Shown: piece after piece, positions 42,857-52,328 of the stretch
Position numbering within the stretch: position 1 is the first letter of the stretch
How the letters are laid out: each line of letters opens with the position of its first letter
Origin: an uncultured Carboxylicivirga sp.
GTDB taxonomy: Bacteria > Bacteroidota > Bacteroidia > Bacteroidales > Marinilabiliaceae
NCBI GenBank assembly: GCA_947491945.1
Contig: CANLLN010000022.1
Location: 1 to 64,000 of the forward strand
Length of the DNA: 64,000 bases
Reading direction: 5' to 3'
Made by a program: the position numbers and the translations under genes
Notes under the pieces: model-generated
Database searches by the model: none
Told to the model about the DNA's origin: nothing
The model's input: only the letters and a program-made list of their open reading frames with translations

Positions 42857-44074
42857 ATGAAGATTTTAGTATTGAACTGTGGTAGTTCATCCATTAAATA
42901 TCAGTTATTTAACATGGCCAATGATGATTGGCATGTTTTGGCTGCCGGTGCGGTTGAAAAAATCGGTTTGAAGGGCTCATTCCTGAAGCACCAAAAAGAA
43001 GATAACGAAAAAGTATTGTTGGAAGGTGAAATTTTAGATCATCAAACCGGTATTGACTACATTTTGGGCGTGCTGGTGAGCGAGCGTCATGGTTGTATCG
43101 CTTCACTTGAGGAGATTGATGCCGTGGGTCATCGCGTGGTGCATGGTGGCGAGGAGTTTAATTCCAGCGTATTTATCACCAACGATGTGGTGCGCAAGAT
43201 GGAGGAGTGTATTGATTTGGCACCGCTGCACAACCCACCCAACCTAAAGGGTATTGATGCTATTACACAACTGCTTCCAAGTGTTCCGCAGTGCGGGGTT
43301 TTCGATACGGCATTTCACCAGACTATGCCCAAAGAGGCCTATATGTATGCCATTCCACAGTCTTTATATAAAAAATATGGTATCCGCCGCTACGGCTTTC
43401 ATGGCACCAGCCATCGCTATGTATCCCGCCGTGCTTGTGAGCTGCTGGATGTTGATTACAACAATCAGAAGGTAATCGTATGTCACCTGGGTAACGGAGC
43501 CTCCATCTGTGCCATTAATAAGGGTGAGTCGGTGGATACATCCATGGGTTTTACTCCATTGGAAGGATTGGTGATGGGTACGCGCGCCGGTGACCTGGAT
43601 GTGGGTGCTGTATCCTACATTATGGACAAAGAACTGATCGGAACACGTTCGGCCAGTGTGCTTTTTAACAAGCATAGCGGCTTGTTGGGGCTCACAGGTA
43701 TCTCCTCGGATATGCGGGAGATTCATGCAGCAGCCGGTGAAGGCAATGATAATGCCCTGCTGGGACTGAAAGTTTATAACTACCGCATTCGTAAATACAT
43801 TGGATCATATGCAGCAGCCATGGGTGGCGTTGACATGGTTGTATTTACGGGTGGTATTGGCGAGAATGCCGACTATGTAAGAGCTGGTGTGTGTGAAGGT
43901 CTTGAATTTTTAGGCTTACAGCTGGATGCCGAAGTAAACAAAGCAACCCATGCCGAAGAGCAGACAATCAGCTCCAATGATAGTCGTGTGAAGGTATTGG
44001 TAGTGCCAACTAACGAAGAACTGGTAATTGCACAAGATACCAAGCAAATTGTTGAAGAGCTGGCCAATCGTTAA
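42857..44074 (+). CDS. ackA: acetate kinase
   Basis: This 405-residue ASKHA-fold kinase transfers phosphate between acetyl phosphate and ADP. Motifs include LVLNCGSSSIKYQLF, GHRVVHGGEEF, FDTAFHQTMP, RRYGFHGTSHRYV (catalytic region), HLGNGASICAI, MGFTPLEGLVMGTRAGDLD and FTGGIGENADYVR. With pta it makes ATP from acetyl-CoA. The gene lies 61 bases after the dehydrogenase gene and 34 before ptb. Confidence 0.96.
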   Translation: MKILVLNCGSSSIKYQLFNMANDDWHVLAAGAVEKIGLKGSFLKHQKEDNEKVLLEGEILDHQTGIDYILGVLVSERHGCIASLEEIDAVGHRVVHGGEEFNSSVFITNDVVRKMEECIDLAPLHNPPNLKGIDAITQLLPSVPQCGVFDTAFHQTMPKEAYMYAIPQSLYKKYGIRRYGFHGTSHRYVSRRACELLDVDYNNQKVIVCHLGNGASICAINKGESVDTSMGFTPLEGLVMGTRAGDLDVGAVSYIMDKELIGTRSASVLFNKHSGLLGLTGISSDMREIHAAAGEGNDNALLGLKVYNYRIRKYIGSYAAAMGGVDMVVFTGGIGENADYVRAGVCEGLEFLGLQLDAEVNKATHAEEQTISSNDSRVKVLVVPTNEELVIAQDTKQIVEELANR

Positions 44075-44108
44075 TCCTTAAGTAGCTAACTAAATCCTTA
44101 TTCATACT

Positions 44109-45005
44109 ATGTTTAAATCCTTATCAGATCTTCAGAAGCTTGTTGAGAATAGTAAAGTAAAGAAGAGGCTAGTACTTGCGGTGTCGCAAGATTCGCACTC
44201 ACTGGAGGCTGTTAATACAGCCTTTCAGTCTGGCATTATCGAGCCCGTTTTAATCGGTTCACGACCCGATACCGAGCGTATCGTTGAGGAGAGAGGCTTT
44301 GATTTTAACGGTGCTACTTTTATTCACGAGCCCGACAATGTAAAAGCGGTGGAGTTGGCCGTGCGCATGGTGCACGATGGAAAGGCCGATATACTCATGA
44401 AAGGTAAGGTGCCGACCCCGGTATTACTCAAGGGAGTGCTCAATAAAGAGTGGGGACTGCGCACCGGCAGCTTGCTGTCGCATTTCGCCCTGTTTGAGGT
44501 GGATACCTATCATAAGCTGATTGCCGTTACCGATGTGGCAATGAACATCGCACCCAACCTACAGGATAAAATCGCTATTGTGAACAATTCGGTGGGTTTT
44601 ATGAATAAAATGGGCATTGCCAAGCCCAAGGTAGCAGTGTTGGGGGCCATCGAGATTGTAAATGAGAGCATGCAGGCTACCCTGGATGCTGCATTGCTGT
44701 CCAAGATGAATCAACGCGATCAGATCAAAAACTGCCTTATTGACGGTCCTCTGGCCTTTGATAATGCCATTAGTTTTGAGAGTGCCAAACACAAGGGTAT
44801 TAAAAGTGAGGTGGCAGGCGATACCGATCTGTTGCTAATGCCCGATATTGAGGTGGGTAATGTGCTGTATAAAACATTGGTGTTTTTTGCTAAAGCAAAG
44901 GTGGCTTCGGTCATATTGGGTGCCTCAGCGCCCATCGTACTCACTTCACGCAGCGATTCAGAAGAGTCGAAATATAATAGTATTTTATTGGCTACCATGG
45001 GTTAG
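44109..45005 (+). CDS. ptb: phosphate butyryltransferase
   Basis: This 298-residue PTA_PTB-domain enzyme resembles phosphate butyryltransferase rather than Pta. Features are ILMKGKVPTPVLLKGVLN, RTGSLLSHFALFEV, DVAMNIAPNLQDKIAIVNN, CLIDGPLAFDNAISFESA and LLMPDIEVGNVLYKTLVFF. It interconverts butyryl-CoA (or branched acyl-CoA) and the acyl phosphate. The buk gene follows after a hairpin, completing the pair. In Bacteroidales such pairs may also act on isobutyryl- and isovaleryl-CoA; the chain specificity cannot be read here. Confidence 0.92.
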   Translation: MFKSLSDLQKLVENSKVKKRLVLAVSQDSHSLEAVNTAFQSGIIEPVLIGSRPDTERIVEERGFDFNGATFIHEPDNVKAVELAVRMVHDGKADILMKGKVPTPVLLKGVLNKEWGLRTGSLLSHFALFEVDTYHKLIAVTDVAMNIAPNLQDKIAIVNNSVGFMNKMGIAKPKVAVLGAIEIVNESMQATLDAALLSKMNQRDQIKNCLIDGPLAFDNAISFESAKHKGIKSEVAGDTDLLLMPDIEVGNVLYKTLVFFAKAKVASVILGASAPIVLTSRSDSEESKYNSILLATMG

Positions 45006-45010
45006 TTACT

Positions 45011-45043
45011 CACCCGATCTGCAAGGCAGATCGGGTGATTTTT
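45011..45043 (+). terminator. hairpin between ptb and buk
   Basis: The 12-bp stem CACCCGATCTGC / GCAGATCGGGTG (45011-45022 with 45026-45037) with a 3-base loop is followed by ATTTTTATT. It looks like a real terminator, so buk may have its own promoter or depend on read-through. Confidence 0.8.
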
Positions 45044-45134
45044 ATTAAAGCATTAGTGAGCCATAAGTGCAGGGTACTTAACAATACCCTGATATGAAAA
45101 ATCCGATAAAAATCCCTTAAATTTATGACTAGCT

Positions 45135-46211
45135 ATGAACAAGAAAAAAATCCTTGTTGTTAATCCGGGTTCTACCTCCACAAAAATTGCTGTTTACTGT
45201 GGTGATAAATCTGTTTTTTTAAAAACACTGCGCCATTCGGCAGAGGAGATCAGTCGCTTTGAAAACATTGCTTCGCAGTTTGAGTTTCGTAAAGAGATCA
45301 TTGTTAAAGAGCTGCTGGAAGCTGATATTGAGATTGATGACTTTGATGCCATTGTAGGGCGAGGCGGTATGGTTAAGCCTATTGCCTCTGGTGTTTATGA
45401 AGTAAATGAAGCCTTGAAAGCCGATCTGCGCAGAGGTGTTTTGGGGCAGCACGCCAGTAACCTGGGTGGTTTAATTGCCGATGATATTGCCAAAAATATT
45501 GAAGGCGCCCGTGCTTTTATAGCCGACCCGGTAGTCGTTGACGAGTTGCAGGATGTGGCCCGCATCACCGGACACCCCGATATGCCACGTCGCTCTATTT
45601 TTCATGCGCTTAATCAAAAGGCAGTAGCCAAGCGTTTTGCCAAAGAGGTAGAGAAAAAATATGAAGACCTCAATGTGATAGTGGCGCATTTAGGTGGAGG
45701 TATCTCTGTGGGAGCCCACCTAAAAGGAAAAGTTGTAGATGTGAATAACGCATTGGATGGCTACGGCCCTTTCTCTCCCGAGCGTGCAGGTACATTGCCT
45801 ACCGGGGCTTTAATTGATGCCTGTTTTAGCGGTAAATATTCCTATGAGGAGATGCGTAAGTTTGTGAATGGTAAAGGTGGATTAGTGGCCCACCTGGGTA
45901 CTAATATGGCGAGTGAAGTGGAGAAAAAAGCAGCTGAGGGTGATCCACATCATAAACTGATCCATTCGGCCATGGCTTATCAAATCGGTAAAACCATTGG
46001 TGGTTGTGCCGCCGTGTTAAAAGGACAAGTCGATGGTATTATTATTACCGGCGGTATCGCTTACGACAAGATATTGGTTGAATACCTGAAGGATATGATA
46101 GGGTGGTTGGCACCTGTGAAAGTGTATCCGGGTGAAGATGAGATGTGGGCCCTGGCCGAAAACGGACTGGCCGTGCTCAATGGCGAAGTGAGTTGTAAAA
46201 CTTATGAGTAG
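45135..46211 (+). CDS. buk: butyrate kinase
   Basis: This 358-residue ASKHA kinase matches butyrate kinase: ILVVNPGSTSTKIAVY, DAIVGRGGMVKPI, RRSIFHALNQKAVAKRFA, VIVAHLGGGISVGAHLKGKV, GPFSPERAGTLPTGALID and IIITGGIAYDKILVEYL. It converts acyl phosphates made by Ptb to the free acid with ATP formation. It sits 129 bases after ptb, separated by a terminator hairpin, and is followed by its own terminator. Confidence 0.94.
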   Translation: MNKKKILVVNPGSTSTKIAVYCGDKSVFLKTLRHSAEEISRFENIASQFEFRKEIIVKELLEADIEIDDFDAIVGRGGMVKPIASGVYEVNEALKADLRRGVLGQHASNLGGLIADDIAKNIEGARAFIADPVVVDELQDVARITGHPDMPRRSIFHALNQKAVAKRFAKEVEKKYEDLNVIVAHLGGGISVGAHLKGKVVDVNNALDGYGPFSPERAGTLPTGALIDACFSGKYSYEEMRKFVNGKGGLVAHLGTNMASEVEKKAAEGDPHHKLIHSAMAYQIGKTIGGCAAVLKGQVDGIIITGGIAYDKILVEYLKDMIGWLAPVKVYPGEDEMWALAENGLAVLNGEVSCKTYE

Positions 46212-46234
46212 TGTGTCTTCATTTAAAATACAGG

Positions 46235-46266
46235 AATCCCGCTCTGTAAAAGGCGGGATTTTTTTA
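46235..46266 (+). terminator. buk terminator
   Basis: The stem AATCCCGC / GCGGGATT (46235-46242 with 46253-46260) is followed by TTTTT, 23 bases after the buk stop. Confidence 0.88.
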
Positions 46267-46395
46267 TCTTGGAGGCGGTTGAAACCTGTCTGGTACTTGA
46301 AGATGGATAAAGGGTAACTACAACTTATGAATTGCTTGAGTTGTTGCCTCCTTAGAAGGTCATCGGTCAGGTCTTACAAAAACTGAAGATAAAAT

Positions 46396-47661
46396 ATGGA
46401 AGAATTTAATGCTTATTCATGGGTTATTGGCGCCGCCATTATCATCATTATTTCTTATGTGTATAACCTGGTGGCTCAAAAAACGCATATACCCAGTGTA
46501 ATACTGTTGATTGCCAGTGGCTATCTGGCTAAGGAGTTTTTGGGCGTTACCTTTAACGAAGAAGAGTGGTTTCTGCCTTTAGAGGTGCTGGGAATTGTGG
46601 GCTTAATACTGATTGTACTGGAGGCAGCATTGGATTTGCAGTTACGCAAGGATCGACTGCCCTTAATCGGCCTTTCTACCTTTGTGGCGGCTCTATCGCT
46701 TTTTTTCAATACCTTCTTTCTGGCCATTGGTATCCGTTATTTTATTGGCAACCTCGACTGGCTCACCGCCATTATCTACGCCATTCCTCTGTCTATCACC
46801 AGCAGTGCCATAGTAATACCCAGTGTGGGGAAACTGCCGCGCGCCAAGCGCGAGTTTATGATATACGAAAGTACGATTTCCGATATCCTGGGGATCATGT
46901 TTTTCTATCTTTTGGTGGAAAACCTGAATACCAACGGAGCCACTATGGTGGGCTTAAATGTGTTGATTAGCATTGGAGGTACGCTGTTGCTCAGTATCAC
47001 CCTCTCTTATGCCATGATTCTTCTTTTTCAGCGCATTAAGTCGGATGTTAAGTTGTTTTTGTTTTTTGCAGTACTCATCTTATTTTATGCCATTGGCAAG
47101 CTCTTTCATCTGTCGTCACTTCTTATGATTCTTGTATTTGGCATGGTGCTCGAGAATCGTATGTTGTTTTTCAGTGGTTTTATGCGCAAGTACCTGATGG
47201 AAGATAATGTGCGCCGTATTTTGGTGGATTTTAAGCTGCTTACGCGTGAGAGTGCTTTTGTGGTGCGCACCTTCTTTTTCTTTGTGCTGGGCATGTCCAT
47301 TACGCTGGCCGGTGTGTTCGTGCCCCATATTTTATTGCTGACTGTCTATTTTATTGTAGGGCTCTTTGCTTTTCGTTGGCTGATGTTTAAAATCATGTTT
47401 AAACGCGACTATTTTCCACAGTTTCTAATAGCTCCCCGTGGTCTTATTTCTATTTTGCTTTTCTTTGCAATACCCAAGGAGTTTAGAATTAATGATTTTG
47501 AGTTAGGCATTCTTTTGTTATCTATTGTGGTAACCAGTTTGTTAATGGCATGGGCTTTGGTATTAAATAGTGTGGGGCGTGTAGGTCGAATAAAACGCTA
47601 TATGGTGATTGTGAGGGTTTTAAAACGAGGTAAAAACATTGTGAAGCGCCACGATGTTTAG
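46396..47661 (+). CDS. cation:proton antiporter
   Basis: This 421-residue inner membrane protein has about twelve TM helices and the CPA-type pattern: PSVILLIASGYLAKEFLG, then VLEAALDLQLRKDRLPLIG, SSAIVIPSVGKLPRAKREFM, and the conserved LIAPRGLISILLFFAIP segment. Such proteins exchange Na+ or K+ for H+. It carries no TrkA-N regulatory domain. It follows the fermentative kinase cluster but has its own 184-base upstream region. The ion specificity is not readable. Confidence 0.88.
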   Translation: MEEFNAYSWVIGAAIIIIISYVYNLVAQKTHIPSVILLIASGYLAKEFLGVTFNEEEWFLPLEVLGIVGLILIVLEAALDLQLRKDRLPLIGLSTFVAALSLFFNTFFLAIGIRYFIGNLDWLTAIIYAIPLSITSSAIVIPSVGKLPRAKREFMIYESTISDILGIMFFYLLVENLNTNGATMVGLNVLISIGGTLLLSITLSYAMILLFQRIKSDVKLFLFFAVLILFYAIGKLFHLSSLLMILVFGMVLENRMLFFSGFMRKYLMEDNVRRILVDFKLLTRESAFVVRTFFFFVLGMSITLAGVFVPHILLLTVYFIVGLFAFRWLMFKIMFKRDYFPQFLIAPRGLISILLFFAIPKEFRINDFELGILLLSIVVTSLLMAWALVLNSVGRVGRIKRYMVIVRVLKRGKNIVKRHDV

Positions 47662-47702
47662 GGCTTGGTATGGAATATGAAATGATTTTTAGGAGAACGG
47701 TA

Positions 47703-49844
47703 ATGAAGAGATATATACTTATACTATCGATAATGATGTGGGGGGTGCTAGCTAATGCTCAGCTTTCGCAAGGCGGACATCCGGCTCCCATGGATAATTT
47801 TCCAAATGCGCTGAAGCTGAAACCGATTCAACAGCCCTTGGCGAAGCAAAGTAAGCCAGAAGCTTTAGGTAAAGTACCTTTTCGTTTTGCAGAACCTATT
47901 TATACAGCGCTCAGTCCTGAAAATTCCGGGGAATGGTCCCGGCAAGGCGATAAATATATTTGGCGTATGGTGGTGCAGTCGGAGGGCGCAAAGAGTCTGA
48001 ACCTCATATTTGATCGTTTTAACTTAAGACATGGAGAGCAGCTTTTTGCCTATAATCCCGATCGGAGCCATGTGTTGGGAGCCTTTACCAACGTCAATAA
48101 TAATCCCTCCGGCTTATTTGCCATAGCCCCTGTAGCAGGTGATGTGCTGATACTGGAATTGCAAACACCCTATCCGCCCGATTCAGAACATGATCTGCTG
48201 GTGAGTGCTGTTAACCACGATTATGTGGGGGTATTGGAAGTGCTGAAAGACTGGCGTGATTATGGTTACTCTTGCGACGAGCAGGTCAATGCCGTTTGTA
48301 AGCCCATTAATACCGATGAGGTGAATCGTGCGGTATGTAAGATAATGATTGATGGCGCAGAGTTTTGCTCCGGTACCATGGTAGCCAACAGCAAAAAAAA
48401 CGGCAAGCCCTATTTTCTTACTGCGGCACACTGTTTCAAGTATCTCAATCTAACGGCTCAAAATGTGATTTTCTATTTCAGTTTCGAGTCATCAACCTGT
48501 GATCCTACCACGGTTGGTACCGATGTGCAGACCCTTTCTGGTGCGCAACTGGAGGCCTATATGGATGATCTGGATTTTGCATTGCTGCGCCTGGATAAGA
48601 TGCCGCCGGCCGATTATCATCCTTACTGGGTAGGCTGGACGCTGGATAAACAAATAGATAATGTTGTTTATACGGTTCATCATCCCAATAAGGATATTAA
48701 AAAGGTATCGGTATCGCAGGCCGCACCCATCCCCACTACTTTTGATTTCTATGGGCTGTTTCGTTCGGATGCACACTGGTTAGTGGAGCAATGGCAGGTG
48801 GGAACCACGGAGGGAGGCTCATCAGGTGCCGGATTGTTTACCGATTCACACAAGCTGATTGGCTATTTATCAGGTGGTGAAGCCGGGTGTGGGAATCCTG
48901 TTAATGATTACTTCGGGCGTTTGAATAAGGCCTGGGATAGCGAAACGGCAATCAACAAGCAGTTAAAGTACTGGTTGGATGATGCAGATCTGGGTGTTAA
49001 CAGCATTTCTGGTTACGATTTTTATGCCGATAAGTTGCTCTTATCGCATTATCATGAAGGAGATGTAAAAACGCTTTACCGTGATGTGCAGTTCGATGGC
49101 AGCTTGTCGGGGCACAATAGCTTGCACTACACGGCCTATGCCGAGCGCTACGATGGCTTTGCCGAGGCCTCCATTGCCGGTGTATATCTGAGACCCGCAC
49201 AGGTAGAGTCAGCCGGTAGCAACCAAACTTTCAACCTGAAGATATGGAAGGATGTGGATGGCTTGCCCGGCGAGGAGTTATGGAAGCTTAACGATGTGCC
49301 ACTGGGTGAAATTTCAACGGCTCAACAGCTGTTTGTGCTGGATGAGCCGGTGGTGGCAGAAGGATCTGTTTTTGTAGGTGTAGAGCTGAGTTACGACCCT
49401 GTATCGGTGGATACACTGGCCCTTTATCAGGTGCTGCCGCAGGGCAAGGCTCCGGCCGATAATACGGCTTTTATATTGGATAATCAGGAATGGAAGCCCT
49501 ATAATACTCTGCATCCTCAAGGTGATAATGGCGCTTACTTAATTGATTTGTTAATCGTGAATAGTGAAGTGGGAACCGATGATGACAGCTTGAAGATAGC
49601 TAACGATGGAATTCGTATCTCTCCTAATCCTATACGCAACGGGGTGCTTAAATTTACCTCGGATTATCATACGCTTCGGCAAATTGAAGTTTATGGGCTT
49701 AATGGGCGTCGCATGAAAGCTTTTCGGGTGCGTAACCCCAGGGGCGACAGCTTTGATGTGGCTGATTTGCCGCCCGGCATTTACCTCGTACGGTTTAAAA
49801 CAGAAACCCACTCTGTGGTTAAAAAAGTATTGCTGCTTAATTAA
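47703..49844 (+). CDS. secreted lysyl-endopeptidase-like serine protease with T9SS sorting domain
   Basis: This 713-residue protein has a signal peptide (MKRYILILSIMMWGVLANAQ), a pro-region, an S1-type catalytic domain and a long C-terminal part. Catalytic H is in YFLTAAHCF, D in DDLDFALLRL, and S in TTEGGSSGAGLF. The flanking patterns (FCSGTMVANSKKNGKPYFLT; YLSGGEAGCGNPVNDYFGRL) resemble Achromobacter lysyl endopeptidase. The last ~75 residues (ISPNPIRNGVLKF, then YGLNGRRMKAF, LPPGIYLVRF, KKVLLLN) form a type A T9SS sorting domain. It would be exported across both membranes by the type IX system. ATG 47703 is chosen at the signal peptide. Confidence 0.92.
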   Translation: MKRYILILSIMMWGVLANAQLSQGGHPAPMDNFPNALKLKPIQQPLAKQSKPEALGKVPFRFAEPIYTALSPENSGEWSRQGDKYIWRMVVQSEGAKSLNLIFDRFNLRHGEQLFAYNPDRSHVLGAFTNVNNNPSGLFAIAPVAGDVLILELQTPYPPDSEHDLLVSAVNHDYVGVLEVLKDWRDYGYSCDEQVNAVCKPINTDEVNRAVCKIMIDGAEFCSGTMVANSKKNGKPYFLTAAHCFKYLNLTAQNVIFYFSFESSTCDPTTVGTDVQTLSGAQLEAYMDDLDFALLRLDKMPPADYHPYWVGWTLDKQIDNVVYTVHHPNKDIKKVSVSQAAPIPTTFDFYGLFRSDAHWLVEQWQVGTTEGGSSGAGLFTDSHKLIGYLSGGEAGCGNPVNDYFGRLNKAWDSETAINKQLKYWLDDADLGVNSISGYDFYADKLLLSHYHEGDVKTLYRDVQFDGSLSGHNSLHYTAYAERYDGFAEASIAGVYLRPAQVESAGSNQTFNLKIWKDVDGLPGEELWKLNDVPLGEISTAQQLFVLDEPVVAEGSVFVGVELSYDPVSVDTLALYQVLPQGKAPADNTAFILDNQEWKPYNTLHPQGDNGAYLIDLLIVNSEVGTDDDSLKIANDGIRISPNPIRNGVLKFTSDYHTLRQIEVYGLNGRRMKAFRVRNPRGDSFDVADLPPGIYLVRFKTETHSVVKKVLLLN

Positions 49845-49872
49845 GTATAGAGTTGATGACTTTAAGTTTTTC

Positions 49873-49921
49873 ATTTATCGGATGACCAAGCAATTGTATA
49901 TTCCTTGGTCATCCGATAAAT
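49873..49921. repeat. palindromic element (TTATCGGATGAC type), copy 2; likely terminator
   Basis: ATTTATCGGATGACCAAG (49873-49890) and CTTGGTCATCCGATAAAT (49904-49921) are perfect 18-bp arms with a 13-base loop. It sits exactly between two convergent genes (protease stop 49844, DUF4465 stop 49951) and could terminate both. The core matches copy 1 at 30938-30987. Confidence 0.75.
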
Positions 49922-49950
49922 ACTCATAATTCTTTCTTTAAGTAGAGCAG

Positions 49951-50913
49951 CTACTTGCTTATTTTTAAGTTGTCGAGGCAGAAATACATGGGTAGTTCAA
50001 ATTCCGCATCGTCATCGCGCGATGAGCTCAACTGAAAGCCCAGTTGGTGAACGGCGCCCAGTTCGCTTAGTGACAGTTCCTCCCATTCCGACACAATGAA
50101 TTTATCGGCGGTGGCTTGGGGGCGATAATCAGCCAGCAGAAACTTAGCAGGAGTACCCATGGGGTTGCCAGCACTGTCGTAACCCGTTATGGTGAGCAGG
50201 AAGTAATCTTTTCCCTCCTTTTTGTTAAAGCCGCTTTGCATGTAAAGATAACTACGTGTGCAGTTGTTAAGGGCGATGCTTTTAAGGGTGTGCGCCTTAT
50301 TATCGGCAAAAGAAATGCGATTGCTGTATCCGTCCTGTTGTTTGAAAATCATGAAATTATCCGACTCTTCAGCCGCCGTTCTTCCATAAGCACTAAACTC
50401 GCCTCTTGAGGCCGAATTGGATGTACTGGCATTTTTGCTCACGGCAAAGCCACTCCACTCATCTGCGTCCGGGGTGCCCGGCAGGCAGGGATATTGCACG
50501 TATTTAAACTGATGCAGGTTGTTTTCGGGCGTGTTGTTATAGCCGTTTTCGTTGAAATCATCAAACTCCTCAAACGAATTGATATCAAGGGAATGAACCT
50601 TTATGTGCATCGTGTCGCTGCCATAGGGTGTTTCAACAGAAAATATAAATCGGTATAGTCCCAGGGCACGATTCTCAAAGGTGTAATCTTTATCATTGTG
50701 GATGGCTTCGGTAATTCCTTCCTCATACCAGGCATATTCTGAGTTAATGTCGTAGGTTATTTTGGGTTCTATCACTACGGCACTATCTGTGTCAAAGTCA
50801 AAGCCGTCATTGGGCATCTTCAGAAAAATTTCTGGCGGTGGTATGTCTTTTTCGTTATTGTTGCAAGCTGCAAAGCCGAGGGCGATAAAGAGTATATAGC
50901 CGTATTTTAACAT
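49951..50913 (-). CDS. DUF4465 family lipoprotein
   Basis: This 320-residue lipoprotein (lipobox GFAACN) has an N-terminal Ig/PKD-like segment and a C-terminal DUF4465 domain. The latter contains EWSGFAVSKNAST, EFSAYGRTAAEESDNFMIF, DYFLLTITGYDSAGNP and YFCLDNLKI, with the jelly-roll-like pattern of surface carbohydrate or glycoprotein-associated proteins. The exact role is unknown. It is the last gene of a tightly packed minus-strand operon, one base from the TlpA-like gene. Confidence 0.85.
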   Translation of the reverse strand: MLKYGYILFIALGFAACNNNEKDIPPPEIFLKMPNDGFDFDTDSAVVIEPKITYDINSEYAWYEEGITEAIHNDKDYTFENRALGLYRFIFSVETPYGSDTMHIKVHSLDINSFEEFDDFNENGYNNTPENNLHQFKYVQYPCLPGTPDADEWSGFAVSKNASTSNSASRGEFSAYGRTAAEESDNFMIFKQQDGYSNRISFADNKAHTLKSIALNNCTRSYLYMQSGFNKKEGKDYFLLTITGYDSAGNPMGTPAKFLLADYRPQATADKFIVSEWEELSLSELGAVHQLGFQLSSSRDDDAEFELPMYFCLDNLKISK

Positions 50914-50914
50914 G

Positions 50915-52327
50915 TTAATTCAGTTTAAAGTAATGATCCAGGAAGCCGGGAATCTGTTCGGCACTAATTCGTTTGGCCAGTATTTTTTTGTCTTTGTCCA
51001 GTATGTAAATTACCGGGGTACTGTATATGTCATAGTTATTCCTGAAGTTGCTTTTGTTGTACGGATCGTACAGATGAATCCATTCGTGCAGTCCGTGTTG
51101 GTTAATAAAATCCACCCAGGGTTCTTTCTCCCACTGTGTGTACACGGCGATTATTTTTATGTGTTGGTCGGAATATTTTTGCCATACATCCGTATTCAGT
51201 TTGGGCACTTCCTTGCTACAGTGTCCGCATTCGGGTTCCCAGAACACCAGTATACTGATGTCGGCACTCACTTCGCTTAGTCGGAAGAACTCACCGTTGT
51301 GCGATTGCATTTTGAAGTCAGCAGCTTTTTGTCCCAACAGGTTAGGTTTAATTTTATGTACCCGCTCCTTTAGCTTGGTCAGAAAGTCCTCATCTACCCA
51401 GTCGGCGTGGCCGCTTAGGTAATACGTTTCGCCCAGTGCCACCAGGAGTGCATCCATGCCCATTATCTTGCTTTCGTTGGCGCGGTTGAATAAATGCTGA
51501 ATCAGGTACTTCTCCATCTCGTAATTGCCTTGGGCCATGGCAATAACACGATGCGACTCTTTAATAAGCGTGTCGGGCACTTGCAGCACCACTTTGTCAA
51601 AATAGGTATCCAGCTTATTGGTAAAAAAAGGAGTACGCAGCATGCGGGCATCGTTCATTTGGATGTTATCGAAGTAATGCGCTTTGTAATAATCATAGCG
51701 CATGCGCTGAACCACAGAGTCCGGGTTAAGGGAGCCTTGGGGTGCCTGCATTCTTGGTACTTCAACTTCTTGGGTGGCCTTTAAAAAGAGGCTTAGGAAA
51801 CTGTTGGGATATTTCTTCACCAGTGTTTCATATTTTTTATTCACATCTTCCGATAAAGTGGCCATTTGCTCTTGCAGCATTTTTTTACGGGCTGCATCGG
51901 GCGCTGCCTTCAGCTGCTCCTGAATGGGGGCTGCCTCCCGCTGCTTGCTTATCATATATTGTTGGTAGCCTAAAAAATCGGTGCTTTCAGGTGCTCCTTC
52001 CAGCTTCATGTTGTTCAGTAGATCATCTTTCGAAGTACTGATGTTCATGCTTTGGTCGCTGCCAATCAATAGGTCGAAATAGCTTTTATCTTCCAGAAAC
52101 AGCACGTATAGGCCTTCGTCCAATTTATCTTCTCCCTCAAATACAAAGTTGCCTTTTTCGTTGATAAAGGTGGTATCCTTCACCAGCATCTTTTTGTTAA
52201 AATAATAACCCAGTATGAGTGTTGAATCGCTGTAATTATTGATATTGACATGGATGCGATGTCCCTGTGCCTGGACTCCGGAAAGAGATATACATAATAA
52301 AGCTGTGATGGTGTGGAGGTATCTCAT
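50915..52327 (-). CDS. TlpA-like thioredoxin-fold protein with DUF4369/DUF5106-like N-terminus
   Basis: This 470-residue exported protein has a signal peptide (MRYLHTITALLCISLSGVQAQG) and a beta-rich DUF4369-like domain (~25-110). A helical middle region follows (~120-320), then a C-terminal redoxin domain with the CxxC site C-G-H-C at about residues 367-370 (VFWEPECGHCSKEVPKLN) and the cis-Pro region TPVIYILDKDKKIL. It likely reduces or oxidises disulfides in the periplasm. It overlaps neither neighbour but sits 1 base from each, inside the five-gene operon. Confidence 0.9.
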   Translation of the reverse strand: MRYLHTITALLCISLSGVQAQGHRIHVNINNYSDSTLILGYYFNKKMLVKDTTFINEKGNFVFEGEDKLDEGLYVLFLEDKSYFDLLIGSDQSMNISTSKDDLLNNMKLEGAPESTDFLGYQQYMISKQREAAPIQEQLKAAPDAARKKMLQEQMATLSEDVNKKYETLVKKYPNSFLSLFLKATQEVEVPRMQAPQGSLNPDSVVQRMRYDYYKAHYFDNIQMNDARMLRTPFFTNKLDTYFDKVVLQVPDTLIKESHRVIAMAQGNYEMEKYLIQHLFNRANESKIMGMDALLVALGETYYLSGHADWVDEDFLTKLKERVHKIKPNLLGQKAADFKMQSHNGEFFRLSEVSADISILVFWEPECGHCSKEVPKLNTDVWQKYSDQHIKIIAVYTQWEKEPWVDFINQHGLHEWIHLYDPYNKSNFRNNYDIYSTPVIYILDKDKKILAKRISAEQIPGFLDHYFKLN

Positions 52328-52328
52328 T

